A stretch of DNA of 64,000 nucleotides from Bradyrhizobium sp. Rc3b (GTDB lineage Bacteria > Pseudomonadota > Alphaproteobacteria > Rhizobiales > Xanthobacteraceae): positions 186,001 through 250,000 of the forward strand of contig NZ_FOUS01000001.1 in NCBI RefSeq assembly GCF_900114915.1, written 5' to 3'. Below the pieces are notes generated by a model. That model was not told the origin of the DNA and made no database searches. It saw only the letters and a list, made by a program, of their open reading frames with translations. Of the stretch, positions 53,090 through 62,663 are shown piece after piece (the stretch's first letter is position 1; every line of letters begins with the position of its first letter). Made by a program: the position numbers and the translations under genes.

Positions 53090-54204
53090 TGTTGGCCGGT
53101 CCCGTCGCTTGGCGGCGGGCTGGGCGTGTCATTGGCCGGCGAAGTACCGCTGTCCGGCGCAGCCTCGCGGCGCCGGCTCTCGCGCTGAGTGCGCGGCGCG
53201 GGACGCTCCTTCCGCGTCGAGATGCGCAGCCGCTTGACGCGGCGCGGATCGGCATCGAGCACCTCGATCTCGTAATTGCCGGGACCCGAGATCACCTCGC
53301 CGCGTACCGGCAGGCGCCCGACGAAGCTGACGAGATAGCCGCCCAGCGTCTCCACTTCCTCGCCGGCCTCGCCGGTGACGAAATCCTCGCCGATCACCGA
53401 GCGGACGTCGTCGAGGCTGGCACGGGCGTCAGCGATGAAGGCATTGTCGGGCAGGCGCACGATCGAGGGCGGCTCGTCGCTGTCGTGCTCGTCGTCGATC
53501 TCGCCGACGATCTGCTCGACGATGTCCTCGAGCGAAACCAGCCCGTCGCTGCCGCCATATTCGTCGACCACCAGCGCGAGGTGAATGCGCGTGGCCTGCA
53601 TCTGCGCGAGCAGGTCGATCGCCCGCATCGACGGCGGCACGTAGAGCAGCTTGCGGATGATGCGCGCTTCCTCGAGCGGCAGCGCGAGATCGACGGCGCG
53701 GAGGTCGAGCCCGGCCGGCAGCGGCTTCTTGCGCTTGGTCTTGGTGGCTTCCGACACGCGCGCACGCGCGGTCATGAAGGCGAGCAGGTCGCGGATGTGG
53801 ACGATGCCGACGGGATCGTCGAGCGTCTCGTTGTAGACCACGAGGCGCGAATGGCCGGCGCTCTCGAAGCGGTCCATCAACTCGCCGAGCGGGATGTCGC
53901 GCTTCACCGCGACGACGTCGGCGCGATGGACCATGACGTCGGCGATGCGGCGCTCGTGCAGACTGAGGATGTTGCGCAGCATGGTGCGCTCGACCGCCGA
54001 GAAGCCGGTGTCGTCGGGCGTGGTCGCATCGAGCACGACCTGGAGGTCGTCGCGCACCGATCCCGCCTTCCAGCCGAACAGCGTGCGGATGGCGCGCAGG
54101 AGCCAGCCATCGGCGGTCGGGCGCATCACCTCGCCCTGGGTCACCACGGCCGGCAGATTGGCCGTGTGGCGTGGGTTGTCGTGAATCGGGTCGGAGTCCG
54201 GCAT
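53086..54204 (-). CDS. CBS-domain hemolysin/CorC-family transporter regulator
   Basis: The 372-residue cytosolic protein has two CBS motifs (about residues 95-230, DVMVHRADVVAV, GIVHIRDLLAF, then VVDEYGGSDGLVSLEDIVEQIVGEI) and a C-terminal CorC_HlyC domain (TLGGYLVSFVGRLPVRGE), then a Pro/Ser/Arg tail. Such proteins associate with Mg/Co transport; the term hemolysin is historical. The ATG at 54204 begins one base after the ybeY stop. Earlier in-frame ATGs lie inside ybeY. Confidence 0.9.
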   Translation of the reverse strand: MPDSDPIHDNPRHTANLPAVVTQGEVMRPTADGWLLRAIRTLFGWKAGSVRDDLQVVLDATTPDDTGFSAVERTMLRNILSLHERRIADVMVHRADVVAVKRDIPLGELMDRFESAGHSRLVVYNETLDDPVGIVHIRDLLAFMTARARVSEATKTKRKKPLPAGLDLRAVDLALPLEEARIIRKLLYVPPSMRAIDLLAQMQATRIHLALVVDEYGGSDGLVSLEDIVEQIVGEIDDEHDSDEPPSIVRLPDNAFIADARASLDDVRSVIGEDFVTGEAGEEVETLGGYLVSFVGRLPVRGEVISGPGNYEIEVLDADPRRVKRLRISTRKERPAPRTQRESRRREAAPDSGTSPANDTPSPPPSDGTGQQ

Positions 54205-54205
54205 C

Positions 54206-54715
54206 TCAGTGCGTCCCTGCGCGGTCTGCATAGGGATCGGGAATTCCAAGGTGAGCCAGGATCTGCGTCTCCAGGGCTTCCATCTCCTCGGCGTCGCTGT
54301 CGTTCTCGTGATCGTAGCCGATCAGGTGCAGGAAGCCGTGCACGGCGAGGTGGCTCAAATGGTGGTCGAACGGCTTGTGTTCCTCGTCCGCCTCGCGCCG
54401 CATGGTCTCGTAGGCGATCGCGATATCGCCGAGCATGCGCGGCGCATCGCCCGGCTTCCACTCGCCCTCCGGCTGGAGTGCGGGAAACGACAGCACGTTG
54501 GTCGGCTTGTCGATGCCGCGCCAGTTGCTGTTGAGGGTGCGGATGCCGGCATCATCGGTCAGCATCACCGCCACTTCCGCGTCGGCGACGTCTTCGTCGA
54601 CACTCTCGGCGGCGGCCGCAACCGCGCGCTGGATCACGGCTTCGGAATTGGGCTCGCGCTGCCAGCAATCGGCGACGACGAGGACCTCGGTCATGGGAAG
54701 GTTCGGATGTGACAT
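54206..54715 (-). CDS. ybeY: Endoribonuclease YbeY, rRNA maturation factor
   Basis: The 169-residue zinc endonuclease matures 16S rRNA and takes part in ribosome quality control. The metal site is HLAVHGFLHLIGYDH, with three His in the HxxxHxxxxxxH-type pattern. An inserted acidic segment with EADEEHKP is seen before it. The order phoH-ybeY-corC-lnt is widely conserved. Confidence 0.95.
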   Translation of the reverse strand: MSHPNLPMTEVLVVADCWQREPNSEAVIQRAVAAAAESVDEDVADAEVAVMLTDDAGIRTLNSNWRGIDKPTNVLSFPALQPEGEWKPGDAPRMLGDIAIAYETMRREADEEHKPFDHHLSHLAVHGFLHLIGYDHENDSDAEEMEALETQILAHLGIPDPYADRAGTH

Positions 54716-54777
54716 TGTCTTTGTTCGGAACGGTGAGGCGCCTTCATCCGCGTCCTCTGGGTCCGGCTGTTGCCTCG

Positions 54778-55836
54778 TCAGGATTTGCCGGCGGCCGGCC
54801 GCTGCGGCGAGCCTTCGTAAGCGGCGACGATTCGCGCCACGAGTTCGTGGCGGATCACGTCCTCGGCTTTGAAATGAACCTGGGCAATGCCCTCGACGCC
54901 GCCCAGGAGGCGGGTCGCCTCGGCCAGGCCCGAGGTCTGGCCGTTCGGCAGGTCGATCTGCGAGGGATCGCCGGTCACGATCATGCGGCTGTTCTCGCCG
55001 AGGCGCGTCAAAAACATCTTCATCTGCATCGACGTGGTGTTCTGCGCCTCGTCCAGGATGATGGCGGCGTTGGTGAGGGTGCGGCCGCGCATGAAGGCGA
55101 GTGGCGCGATCTCGATCTCGCCGGTCTGGAGCGCGCGCTCGACGATGCGCGCATCCATGAGGTCGTAGAGCGCGTCGTAGATCGGGCGGAGATAAGGATC
55201 GACCTTCTCGCGGAGATCACCGGGCAGGAAGCCGAGCCGCTCGCCGGCTTCCACCGCCGGCCGCGACAGGATGATCTTGTCGACCTCCTTGCGCTCGAAC
55301 AGCTGCGCGGCATGTGCGACCGCGAGCCAGGTCTTGCCGGTGCCGGCCGGGCCGATGCCAAACACCAGCTCATGGCGCTTCAGCGCGCGGATATAGGAGT
55401 CCTGGGCGGCGGTGCGCGCGCGCACCGGACGCTTGCGCAGATTGATGCTGTCGAAGGTCGCCCCTTTGGCCGATTTGGCGTCGAACTCAAACAGCGAGCC
55501 TTGCGCGATGACCGCGCGGATCGCGCCCTCGACCTCGCCCTGGTCCAGATCCTGCCCCTTCACGGCCTGCGCGTAGAGCATCTCCAGCACGCGGCGTGCG
55601 GCGTCGCAGCCGTCGCGCGTGCCGCCGATCGTGATGTGGTTGCCCTTGGAATCGACGACGACGCCGAGCCGCCGCTCGATCTGCGCCAGATGCTGGCCGT
55701 AGGGGCCGACCAGCGCGGAAGCGGCGCGGTTGTCGTCGAAGTCGATGACGACCTGGGTCTCGGGCGGAACTTGCATGTCGCGGTCAAATTTGCGGCTGGG
55801 AGCGAGAGAAGACGAATCCGATGCGCTTTTTGGCAA
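54778..55836 (-). CDS. PhoH-family ATPase
   Basis: The protein of about 352 residues has an N-terminal KH-like region and the PhoH ATPase core: Walker A GPAGTGKTWLAV and Walker B AIILDEAQNTT. PhoH proteins are linked with RNA metabolism and often sit beside ybeY, as here. The start is uncertain: a TTG at 55836 lies five bases after the miaB stop with GGAG upstream, while an internal ATG at 55776 (MQVPPETQ) would shorten the protein by 20 residues. Confidence 0.88.
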   Translation of the reverse strand: MPKSASDSSSLAPSRKFDRDMQVPPETQVVIDFDDNRAASALVGPYGQHLAQIERRLGVVVDSKGNHITIGGTRDGCDAARRVLEMLYAQAVKGQDLDQGEVEGAIRAVIAQGSLFEFDAKSAKGATFDSINLRKRPVRARTAAQDSYIRALKRHELVFGIGPAGTGKTWLAVAHAAQLFERKEVDKIILSRPAVEAGERLGFLPGDLREKVDPYLRPIYDALYDLMDARIVERALQTGEIEIAPLAFMRGRTLTNAAIILDEAQNTTSMQMKMFLTRLGENSRMIVTGDPSQIDLPNGQTSGLAEATRLLGGVEGIAQVHFKAEDVIRHELVARIVAAYEGSPQRPAAGKS

Positions 55837-55840
55837 GGGT

Positions 55841-57235
55841 TCAGGCTCCGATGGCTGGCGATAAAGCGGGCTCGCGCGCCCCACGCGGCGTCACGAGCTC
55901 ACCGAGAAAGCTGTAACGTTCGAGGCTGTCGATCCTGACAGGCAGGATGTGTCCGATGATGTCGGGCGAGGCCATCACATGGGCGGGCTGCAGGAATGCG
56001 GTGCGGCCGACGATCTGGCCGTCCTTGCGAGCCGGACGCTCGAACAGCACGTCGACCGTTGAGCCAATCGCGGCCTTGTTGAAGGCCGATTGCTGGCTGT
56101 CGATCAGTTCCTGGAGCCGCTCCAATCGCTGGTCCATCTCGGCGGGGGACACCGTCTCCTGCATATCCGCGGCCGGCGTTCCCGGCCGGGCGGAGTATTT
56201 GAACGAATAAGCCGCAGCGTAGCCGATTTGCGTGACAAGCGCGAGGGTGGCGAGAAAATCTTGCTCGTCCTCGCCGGGGAAACCCACGATAAAATCTGAT
56301 GAAAAAGCAATGTCTTGGCGCGCGGCGCGGAAACGGTCGATGACCCGCCGATAATCATCGGCGGTATGTTTCCGGTTCATGGCCGCCAGAATGCGGTCCG
56401 AACCCGATTGCACCGGCAGGTGCACGAACGGCATCAGGGCACCGAGATCGCGATGGGCGGCAATCAGGCTGTCGTCGACGTCGCGGGGGTGGCTGGTCGA
56501 ATAGCGCAGCCGTGCGATGCCGGGAATTGTCGCCAGATGCTCGAGCAGCCTGCCGAGCGGCCAGGTTTTTCCGTCCGGTCCCTCGCCATGATAGGCGTTG
56601 ACGTTCTGTCCGATCAGCGTCAGCTCGCGCACGCCGTTGTCGGCGAGCCGCTTCACATCGTCGACGATCTTGGCGACAGGGCGCGAGACTTCCGAACCGC
56701 GCGTGTAGGGCACGACACAGAAGGTGCAGAACTTATCGCAACCTTCCTGCACCGTGACGAAAGCGGAAATGCCGCGCGCCCGGATCGCGTCAGGCCTGGG
56801 TTGAGCCAGGAAGCCGAACTTGTCCTGGGCCGGAAACTCGGTCTCGATCGCGCGGCCTTCGTTGCCGGCGCGCTTCAGCAGCTCCGGCAGGTGATGATAG
56901 CTCTGCGGTCCGACCACGACATCCACGACAGGCGCGCGGCGCACGATCTCCTCGCCCTCGGCCTGCGCGACGCAGCCCGCGACCGCGATCTGCATGGCTC
57001 GCCCGCCGCGCGCAGCCTCGTCCTTGGCGACACGCAATCGGCCCAGCTCCGAATAGACCTTTTCGGACGCCTTCTCGCGGATGTGGCAGGTGTTGAGGAT
57101 GACGAGGTCGGCGTCTTCAGCGCTGGCCGTCTCCACGAATCCTTCCGGAGCCAGCGTGTCCACCATGCGCTGGGCATCGTAGACGTTCATCTGGCAGCCA
57201 TATGATTTGATGTGCAGCTTGCGCGGCGGCGTCAT
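55841..57235 (-). CDS. miaB: tRNA-2-methylthio-N6-dimethylallyladenosine synthase
   Basis: The 464-residue radical-SAM enzyme adds methylthio groups to i6A37 in tRNA. The N-terminal cluster Cys residues include SYGCQMN and [13 protein letters not shown]. The radical SAM cluster is in [16 protein letters not shown], and a TRAM domain ends the protein. It leads the miaB-phoH-ybeY-corC-lnt run, with very short gaps throughout. Confidence 0.96.
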   Translation of the reverse strand: MTPPRKLHIKSYGCQMNVYDAQRMVDTLAPEGFVETASAEDADLVILNTCHIREKASEKVYSELGRLRVAKDEAARGGRAMQIAVAGCVAQAEGEEIVRRAPVVDVVVGPQSYHHLPELLKRAGNEGRAIETEFPAQDKFGFLAQPRPDAIRARGISAFVTVQEGCDKFCTFCVVPYTRGSEVSRPVAKIVDDVKRLADNGVRELTLIGQNVNAYHGEGPDGKTWPLGRLLEHLATIPGIARLRYSTSHPRDVDDSLIAAHRDLGALMPFVHLPVQSGSDRILAAMNRKHTADDYRRVIDRFRAARQDIAFSSDFIVGFPGEDEQDFLATLALVTQIGYAAAYSFKYSARPGTPAADMQETVSPAEMDQRLERLQELIDSQQSAFNKAAIGSTVDVLFERPARKDGQIVGRTAFLQPAHVMASPDIIGHILPVRIDSLERYSFLGELVTPRGAREPALSPAIGA

Positions 57236-57316
57236 GGAACCTGGAATGGAGGTGGAGAACGGCCTTCAAATATAGGTTGGAGGGACGAAAATCCAGCGAA
57301 TGGAGCCTCTTGAGCC

Positions 57317-57410
57317 GTCATTCCGGGGCGCGACGCAGTCGCGAACCCGGAATCCGGGAGGTTTTGGGCGAGATTCCGGGTTCACGCCTCCGCGCGTGCT
57401 CCGGAATGAC
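57317..57410. repeat. Palindromic intergenic repeat, family C (94 bp), second copy
   Basis: The outer arms GTCATTCCGG and CCGGAATGAC (57317-57326 and 57401-57410) are perfect over 10 bases. The inner arms GAACCCGGAATC (57343-57354) and GATTCCGGGTTC (57372-57383) are perfect over 12. It is related to 27675-27771 and lies 81 bases upstream of miaB. Confidence 0.82.
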
Positions 57411-57424
57411 CGGGAAGAAGCCCC

Positions 57425-58105
57425 TCAGCCCGCCAGGACATCCGCGCCGACCCGCCGGACCAACTCCGGCAATTGATGCATGTCGGCAAAGGTCAAGTCA
57501 GCGCCGGCCTGACGCAGGGTCTCGGCATGGCCCTCCCCGCAGTGGCTGCCCCCGTAAAAGCCGAACACCGTCATGCCGGCGGCCCGGGCGCCGGCAATTC
57601 CGGCCAGGCTGTCCTCGATCACGACACAACGTTCGGGCGGCAGGCCCATTTCGTTCGCCGCGAACAGGAACAGGTCCGGCGCCGGCTTGCCGTTCTTCAC
57701 CTGCGAGGCCGAGAAGATATTTGGCGCGAGACGTTCGTAGAGGCCGGTGCTTCCCAGGCTGACGCGCATGCGCTGGTGCGAGCCGCTAGAGGCGACGCAG
57801 ACGGCTTGCGTGACGACATCAAGCACATCGCGAATGCCGCGGATCGCCTCGAGGTCGGCCTCGAACGAGCGGAACAGCTCGTCCTGCAGATCGCCGTGAT
57901 AGGCCTCGGGCAGCTTGCGGCCAAGCTCGGTCTCGATCTCCAGATTGGCCTGCCGCGTTGAGCGGCCGAGGAAACGTTCGAACACCTGCTCCGAGGTGAT
58001 CGGATAGCCGTGCCGCGTCAGCACGTCGGCATGGGCGCGACAGGAGATCACCTCGCTGTCCACGAGTACACCGTCGCAATCGAAGATGATGAGGTCTATC
58101 GGCAC
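57425..58105 (-). CDS. HAD-family phosphatase (beta-phosphoglucomutase-like group)
   Basis: The 226-residue protein has motif I IFDCDGVLVDSE (two catalytic Asp), motif II ASSGSHQRM, the motif III Lys in KNGKPAPDLF, and motif IV VVIEDSLAGIAGA. This matches the subfamily I cap HADs that act on small sugar phosphates or phosphoglycolate; the substrate is unknown. The start is a GTG at 58105. It is separated from fur/mur by a palindromic repeat. Confidence 0.88.
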   Translation of the reverse strand: MPIDLIIFDCDGVLVDSEVISCRAHADVLTRHGYPITSEQVFERFLGRSTRQANLEIETELGRKLPEAYHGDLQDELFRSFEADLEAIRGIRDVLDVVTQAVCVASSGSHQRMRVSLGSTGLYERLAPNIFSASQVKNGKPAPDLFLFAANEMGLPPERCVVIEDSLAGIAGARAAGMTVFGFYGGSHCGEGHAETLRQAGADLTFADMHQLPELVRRVGADVLAG

Positions 58106-58108
58106 TAA

Positions 58109-58182
58109 GGCATGATCCGGAAAAGTGTGTAGCGGTTTTCCCGCGCGATAAACGCGAAACGCGTTTGCGCGGAGATCATGCC
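58109..58182. repeat. Palindromic intergenic repeat, family G (74 bp)
   Basis: The arms GGCATGATC (58109-58117) and GATCATGCC (58174-58182) are perfect, and an internal pair CCGCGC / GCGCGG lies near 58141-58171. GGCATGATCCGGAAAAGTGT at the left end is a recurrent alphaproteobacterial intergenic sequence as far as I remember. It sits between fur/mur and the HAD gene. Confidence 0.7.
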
Positions 58183-58184
58183 AC

Positions 58185-58640
58185 TCAAGACGTCGGCTTG
58201 TCGTCGTCGAGCGGGACGCAATAGAGCTCGAGCCGGTGATCGACCAGCCGGTAGCCGAGCTTGCGGGCGATTTCCGCCTGCAGCTTCTCGATCTCCTCGG
58301 AGGTGAACTCGATCACCTTGCCGTCGCGCAGATTGATGAGGTGATCGTGATGGCTGTCGCGCATCTGCTCGTAGCGCGCGCGGCCCTCGCGGAAATCATG
58401 GCGCTCGATGATGCCGGCATCCTCGAACAGCTTGACGGTGCGATACACGGTCGAGATCGAGATCTTGTCGTCGACGGCAACGCAGCGACGGTACAGTTCC
58501 TCGACATCGGGATGATCGATCGCCTCCGCGAGCACGCGGGCGATGACCCGGCGCTGCTCGGTCATGCGCATGCCGGTGGCGGCACAGCGCGCCTCGATGC
58601 CGGACGCCTTGGACGCGGAAGAAGGTTTCAGTGCGGTCAT
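58185..58640 (-). CDS. Fur-family regulator, probably manganese-responsive Mur
   Basis: The 151-residue winged-helix regulator has the Fur signatures RMTEQRRVIARVL, SISTVYRTVKLFEDAG and HHDHLINLRDGKVIEF with metal-binding His. In Rhizobiales the orthologue responds mainly to manganese and is called Mur. The C-terminal CxxC zinc site of Escherichia coli Fur is missing: only one Cys occurs in that part (ELYCVPL). Its likely target, the irr promoter site, is at 28384-28407. Confidence 0.92.
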   Translation of the reverse strand: MTALKPSSASKASGIEARCAATGMRMTEQRRVIARVLAEAIDHPDVEELYRRCVAVDDKISISTVYRTVKLFEDAGIIERHDFREGRARYEQMRDSHHDHLINLRDGKVIEFTSEEIEKLQAEIARKLGYRLVDHRLELYCVPLDDDKPTS

Positions 58641-58679
58641 AGTTTGTCTGCCTGGCGGGGGCGCTTTCTGCCACCAATG

Positions 58680-59165
58680 TTACGACAAGTCACGTCGCAT
58701 CAGAAGGGCGTTCAATTGTTCCCCGTTCGGCTGCTTATAGTAGCGTTCGCGGCGCCCGACCACCACGAATCCGGCCCTCTCGTAGAGCCGCCGCGCCGGC
58801 TGGTTATTTTCCTCAACTTCGAGAAATATTGTGCGCACGCCGCGCCCCGCGAGGTGGCCGAGATGGGTCATCAGTAGCGTGCGGGAGAGGCCGCGGCCGC
58901 GATAGGCCTCGTCCACCGCGATCGAGAGGATTTCCGCTTCATCCGCCCCGATCCGCGACACCGCAAATCCGACGGTCCTGCGGCCGAGGCGCAACCGGTG
59001 CACCAGCGTGTTGCGCTCACTGAGCATGCTCTCGAATTCGCCCTCGCCCCAGCCGCGCGCGAAGGAGGCGCCGTGAAGCTGCGCCAGCTGCGCGGCGTCA
59101 CGCACGGATGCGGGCTCGACGGCGGCGGTGCCGCCGCGCCACCATTCCGACAGCCATCTCATCAT
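58680..59165 (-). CDS. rimI: Ribosomal-protein-alanine N-acetyltransferase RimI-type GNAT
   Basis: The 161-residue GNAT enzyme has EILSIAVDEAYRGRGLSRTLL (acetyl-CoA motif A) and NQPARRLYERAGFVVVGRRERYY (motif B). RimI acetylates the N-terminus of S18. The ATG at 59165 overlaps the tsaB stop by 4 bases (ATGA), an arrangement typical of tsaB-rimI pairs. A hydrophobic, Trp-rich start (MMRWLSEWW) is unusual; a later start cannot be excluded. Confidence 0.88.
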   Translation of the reverse strand: MMRWLSEWWRGGTAAVEPASVRDAAQLAQLHGASFARGWGEGEFESMLSERNTLVHRLRLGRRTVGFAVSRIGADEAEILSIAVDEAYRGRGLSRTLLMTHLGHLAGRGVRTIFLEVEENNQPARRLYERAGFVVVGRRERYYKQPNGEQLNALLMRRDLS

Positions 59166-59857
59166 GGGGTCGCGGCTTGTGCTGCAAATGGCGGCTGTGC
59201 CGCCGGCTTGGCGTCGGGTGCCTTCAGATAGAACGGCCGCGCCGGATTCGTCGTGGGATCGGCGGCAGCGCCGAGCCATGCGACCCAGCCGATATCGGGC
59301 GCGGGCTGCGCGTCGACCGCGACCGGCTGCGGGACATCCTTCGGCCAGCGGTCGGCGAGGATGTTTGCTGCATTGCCGACCAGATGCGGCGCGCCGAATT
59401 GCGAGGCCGCGATCGCATCGTCGATGGGAGCGACGCTCGGCCGCACCAGCTGGCTGCCGTCGCCGGCGACGATCTGGAAATAGACGTGGTCATGCCGCGC
59501 GTCGATTGCAGAGATCACGGGTGCCGATTTGCTCTGGCCGACGATGGCGGCGGCATAGGCCGACAAGGTGGTCAGGCCGATCGCCGGCCGCTCGGCCGCA
59601 AGCGCAAGGCCGCGCGCCGCCGAAATGCCGACGCGCAGGCCGGTGAAGCTTCCGGGGCCGATAGTGACCGCGATGCGGTCGAGCGAGGTGAAGGCGAGAT
59701 TGGCCGATTGCATGACGCGCGCAATCATCGGCATCAGCGCCTCGGCGTGGCCGCGCTTCATCAGAAGCTGCTCCTGCGCAACGAGCTCGGCCGTTTCGGT
59801 GTCGAGTACGGCGACGGAGCAGGCGTCGAGCGCGGTATCGATGGCGAGGATCAGCAT
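59162..59857 (-). CDS. tsaB: tRNA t6A synthesis scaffold TsaB
   Basis: The 231-residue ASKHA-fold protein works with TsaD, TsaE and TsaC to make t6A37. It shows MLILAIDTALDACSVAVLD and the characteristic GPGSFTGLRVGISAARGLALA. The TsaE partner is encoded in this window as a fusion at 10340-11872. The start is the ATG at 59857; a TTG two codons upstream is in frame. It overlaps rimI. Confidence 0.95.
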   Translation of the reverse strand: MLILAIDTALDACSVAVLDTETAELVAQEQLLMKRGHAEALMPMIARVMQSANLAFTSLDRIAVTIGPGSFTGLRVGISAARGLALAAERPAIGLTTLSAYAAAIVGQSKSAPVISAIDARHDHVYFQIVAGDGSQLVRPSVAPIDDAIAASQFGAPHLVGNAANILADRWPKDVPQPVAVDAQPAPDIGWVAWLGAAADPTTNPARPFYLKAPDAKPAAQPPFAAQAATP

Positions 59858-59960
59858 GGACAAGCGAATGGCGAGTGGTGAATGGCGAACAGTCTAGCGA
59901 ACCAGTCGCCGATACGCCATTCGTCACGCACGATTTGCAGGCCTCCGATATGACTTACTT

Positions 59961-60051
59961 CGTAGGGTGGGCAAAGGCGCACTTGCGCCGTGCCCACCAC
60001 CTTTATCTTATGGCGGAAATGGTGGGCACGCTTCGCTTTGCCCACCCTACG
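59961..60051. repeat. Palindromic intergenic repeat, family E (91 bp), second copy
   Basis: It begins CGTAGGGTGGGCAAAG and ends CTTTGCCCACCCTACG, a perfect 16-base inverted repeat, with a second internal CGTGCCCACCA / TGGTGGGCACG pair. It matches 31406-31503. It lies 18 bases past the nfuA stop codon and upstream of tsaB. Confidence 0.85.
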
Positions 60052-60069
60052 GCACCTACGATGCCGCGC

Positions 60070-60639
60070 TTACATCGGCCGGACTTCGACCACGTCGGGC
60101 ACGAAGTGCTTCAGCAGGTTCTGGATGCCGTGCTGGAGGGTCGCGGTCGATGACGGGCAGCCGGAGCAGGCGCCCTTCATGTTGAGATAGACGATGCCGT
60201 CCTTGAAGCCGCGGAAGGTGATGTCGCCGCCGTCATTGGCCACCGCCGGCCGCACGCGGGTCTCGATCAGGTCCTTGATCATGTCGACCGTTTCGGCATC
60301 GGCCTCGTCGAAGAACTCGTCCTCGTCGTCGAGATCGGCATCGCTGTGCGCTTCGCCTCCGGCGAGCAGCGGCGCGCCGGACATATAGTGCTCCATGATG
60401 GCGCCGAGGATCGCGGGCTTGAGCTGCTGCCATTCACCGTTCGCCTTGGTCACGGTGATGAAGTCCGATCCGTAGAACACGCCGGTGACGCCGGGCACCT
60501 CGAACAGCTTTTCGGCCAGCGGCGAGCGGGCGGCGGCTTCGCGGCTCGCAAATTCCATCGGGCTGCCGTCGACCACGACGCGGCCCGGAATGAACTTCAG
60601 CGTGGCGGGATTGGGGGTGGCTTCGGTTTGAATGAACAT
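60070..60639 (-). CDS. NifU/NfuA-family Fe-S cluster carrier
   Basis: The 189-residue protein has an N-terminal Nfu domain (MFIQTEATPNPATLKFIPG), an acidic linker (DADLDDEDEFFDEADAET) and a C-terminal NifU domain. The Cys pair is in MKGACSGCPSS, where the CxxC holds a bridging cluster in the dimer. It transfers Fe-S clusters to apo-proteins. The ATG at 60639 has GGAG upstream. Confidence 0.93.
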   Translation of the reverse strand: MFIQTEATPNPATLKFIPGRVVVDGSPMEFASREAAARSPLAEKLFEVPGVTGVFYGSDFITVTKANGEWQQLKPAILGAIMEHYMSGAPLLAGGEAHSDADLDDEDEFFDEADAETVDMIKDLIETRVRPAVANDGGDITFRGFKDGIVYLNMKGACSGCPSSTATLQHGIQNLLKHFVPDVVEVRPM

Positions 60640-60942
60640 GGTTTTCTCCAGACGTCGCCGGTTCAAGGCCGGCGCGTGCTCTATCCACTAGCAGATGGCG
60701 ACGGAGAACGCACGATCAAGGGGATGTGAGATATTAGTCTATGAATTTCAGAGGGTTGGCTTCGCTTTACCCTCCCCTGGAGGGGGAGGGTCGATCGCGC
60801 GCAACGCGAGCGGGGTGGGGTGATCTCTCAACACGGGCAGTGTGCGAGGTGGACAGACCGTCACCCCACCCCGCTATGCATTCCGCTTCGCTGCATGCGT
60901 AGCGACCCTCCCCCTCCAGGGGAGGGTAAGAAGAGCAGCAGC
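60640..60942. other. Intergenic region between nfuA and uspA genes
   Basis: Most of these 303 bases belong to the family F element at 60767-60929. The remaining 127 bases above nfuA should carry its promoter, but no clear hexamers or operator were found. Confidence 0.5.
60767..60929. repeat. Palindromic intergenic repeat, family F, with perfect 27-bp arms
   Basis: Arms at 60767-60793 and 60903-60929 are exact 27-base reverse complements beginning TTACCCTCCCC. Each arm includes a small CCTCCCCT-GG-AGGGGGAGG hairpin. The interior has CGAGCGGGGTGGGG (60808-60821) and its near reverse complement CACCCCACCCCGCT around 60862-60875. It is the longest perfect inverted repeat in the window. Confidence 0.88.
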
Positions 60943-61437
60943 CTACGATAGCGAATCCACGCTCTGGTCGCTGAGCGCGCCGGAAATGATGGTCACGGGA
61001 ATCGGGAAGGTTCCGACCGCGTGGGCCAGCAGCGCGACCAGGGGGCCAGGCCCTTCCGCGCCCGGATTGGCGGCGAGCACCAGCATGGCGATATCAGGGT
61101 CCTCGTCGATCACTGCCAGCAGTTGCTCCATCGGCACACCCTCGCGGATCTCCCGCTCCGGCGTGATTGCGGCGATGCCGTTGGCGCGGCCGGCGGCACG
61201 GTCGAGCGCGGCCTCCGCCGCTTCCTGCGCTTCGGCGCGCATGATGTCGGCGACCCCCAGCCATTCCTGGCTCTGCTGTTCGGGTTCGATGATGCGCAGC
61301 ATCACTACGCCGCCGCCGGCGCGGATCGCCCAGCGGCTGGCATAGTAGACCGCGCGATCCCATTCGGCGGTGTCGTCGACGACGACGAGGCATTTGGGCT
61401 TGTGACCCGGCTCGAAGCAAAGGCGCTTGCTGGTCAT
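60943..61437 (-). CDS. Universal stress protein UspA family
   Basis: The 164-residue single-domain Usp protein has a Rossmann-like start KCLVVVDDTAEWDRAVYYA and a later stretch IAMLVLAANPGAEGPGPLVALLA, where the canonical ATP-binding G-2x-G-9x-G(S/T) motif is incomplete. GGGAG lies before the ATG at 61437. It stands between trpS and nfuA. Function beyond stress association cannot be inferred. Confidence 0.9.
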   Translation of the reverse strand: MTSKRLCFEPGHKPKCLVVVDDTAEWDRAVYYASRWAIRAGGGVVMLRIIEPEQQSQEWLGVADIMRAEAQEAAEAALDRAAGRANGIAAITPEREIREGVPMEQLLAVIDEDPDIAMLVLAANPGAEGPGPLVALLAHAVGTFPIPVTIISGALSDQSVDSLS

Positions 61438-61528
61438 GCATCTCCCGGCATGTGCACGGCCGGCATGCTGCCACACTCCCGCAGGGTTGGGGAGAGGAGA
61501 TGCGGCCGGCGCACTGCGCCGACCGTCT

Positions 61529-62581
61529 CTATCGTCGGCGGATGAAGCCGACGATGTCCTTGGAGAGCTTCATCGTCTCGTCGGCGATGGCGCGGGCCCG
61601 GTCGGAACCTTCATTCAGGATCGAATCGATATGGCCGGGGTCGGCGACGAGGCGCTTCATCTCGCCGGCGATCGGCGCCAGCTTGGTGACGCACAGCTCC
61701 GCCAGCGCGTTCTTGAAGCTGGAGAACTGGCCGCCGCCGAATTCGCGCAGCACGTCCGCCTTGGGGCGGCCGGCGAGCGCGGCGAAGATGCCGACGAGGT
61801 TGTCGGCCTCGGGGCGGGCTTCCAGGCCCTTCTCCTCTGACGGCAACGGCTCCGGATCGGTCTTCGCCTTGCGGATCTTCTGCGCGATGGTGTCGGCATC
61901 GTCGGTCAGATTGATGCGCGAATTGTCCGACGCATCGGACTTCGACATCTTCTTGGTGCCGTCGCGCAGGCTCATCACCCGCGTCGCGGGGCCCGTGATC
62001 AGGGGCTCCGGCAGCGGGAAGAACAGCCCGTCATTGGCCCCGAGGTTGCGGATCGAGTCGCCAAAGTCGTTGTTGAACTTCTGCGCGATGTCGCGCGAGA
62101 GCTCGAGATGCTGCTTCTGGTCCTCGCCGACCGGCACATGGGTGGCGCGATAGAGCAGGATGTCGGCCGCCATCAGCACGGGATAGTCGAACAGGCCGAC
62201 GGAGGCATTCTCGCGGTCCTTGCCGGCCTTTTCCTTGAACTGGGTCATGCGGCCGAGCCAGCCCATGCGCGCGACGCAGTTGAAGATCCAGGCGAGCTCG
62301 GCATGGCCGGAGACCTGGCTCTGGTTGAACACGATGTGCTTCTTGGGATCGATGCCGCTCGCGATGAACGCCGCGGTCACCTCGCGGGTGTTGCGCGCGA
62401 GCTCGGCCGGCCCGCCCCAGACGTCCACCCCTTGCGTGATCGCGTGCATGTCCACGACGCAATAGATGCAGTTGTGGGTTTCCTGCATCTTCACGAAGTT
62501 GACGATGGCGCCGAGGTAATTGCCGAGATGCAGATTGCCCGTCGGCTGGACGCCCGAAAAGACCCGTTCAACGAATGGCAT
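61529..62581 (-). CDS. trpS: Tryptophan-tRNA ligase
   Basis: The 350-residue class I aminoacyl-tRNA synthetase has the HIGH-equivalent motif in [13 protein letters not shown] and the KMSKS loop in [18 protein letters not shown] precedes the ATG at 62581 ([10 protein letters not shown]). It follows murJ after 82 bases on the same strand, a neighbour order also known in other Rhizobiales. Confidence 0.96.
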   Translation of the reverse strand: MPFVERVFSGVQPTGNLHLGNYLGAIVNFVKMQETHNCIYCVVDMHAITQGVDVWGGPAELARNTREVTAAFIASGIDPKKHIVFNQSQVSGHAELAWIFNCVARMGWLGRMTQFKEKAGKDRENASVGLFDYPVLMAADILLYRATHVPVGEDQKQHLELSRDIAQKFNNDFGDSIRNLGANDGLFFPLPEPLITGPATRVMSLRDGTKKMSKSDASDNSRINLTDDADTIAQKIRKAKTDPEPLPSEEKGLEARPEADNLVGIFAALAGRPKADVLREFGGGQFSSFKNALAELCVTKLAPIAGEMKRLVADPGHIDSILNEGSDRARAIADETMKLSKDIVGFIRRR

Positions 62582-62663
62582 GGTAAGCCTTCCCATAGGT
62601 ATTCGGCCGTCGTTTCCAACAGCGGCGCTGCCCCGTCAAGGGCAATTCGCAATTGCAGCCCGT

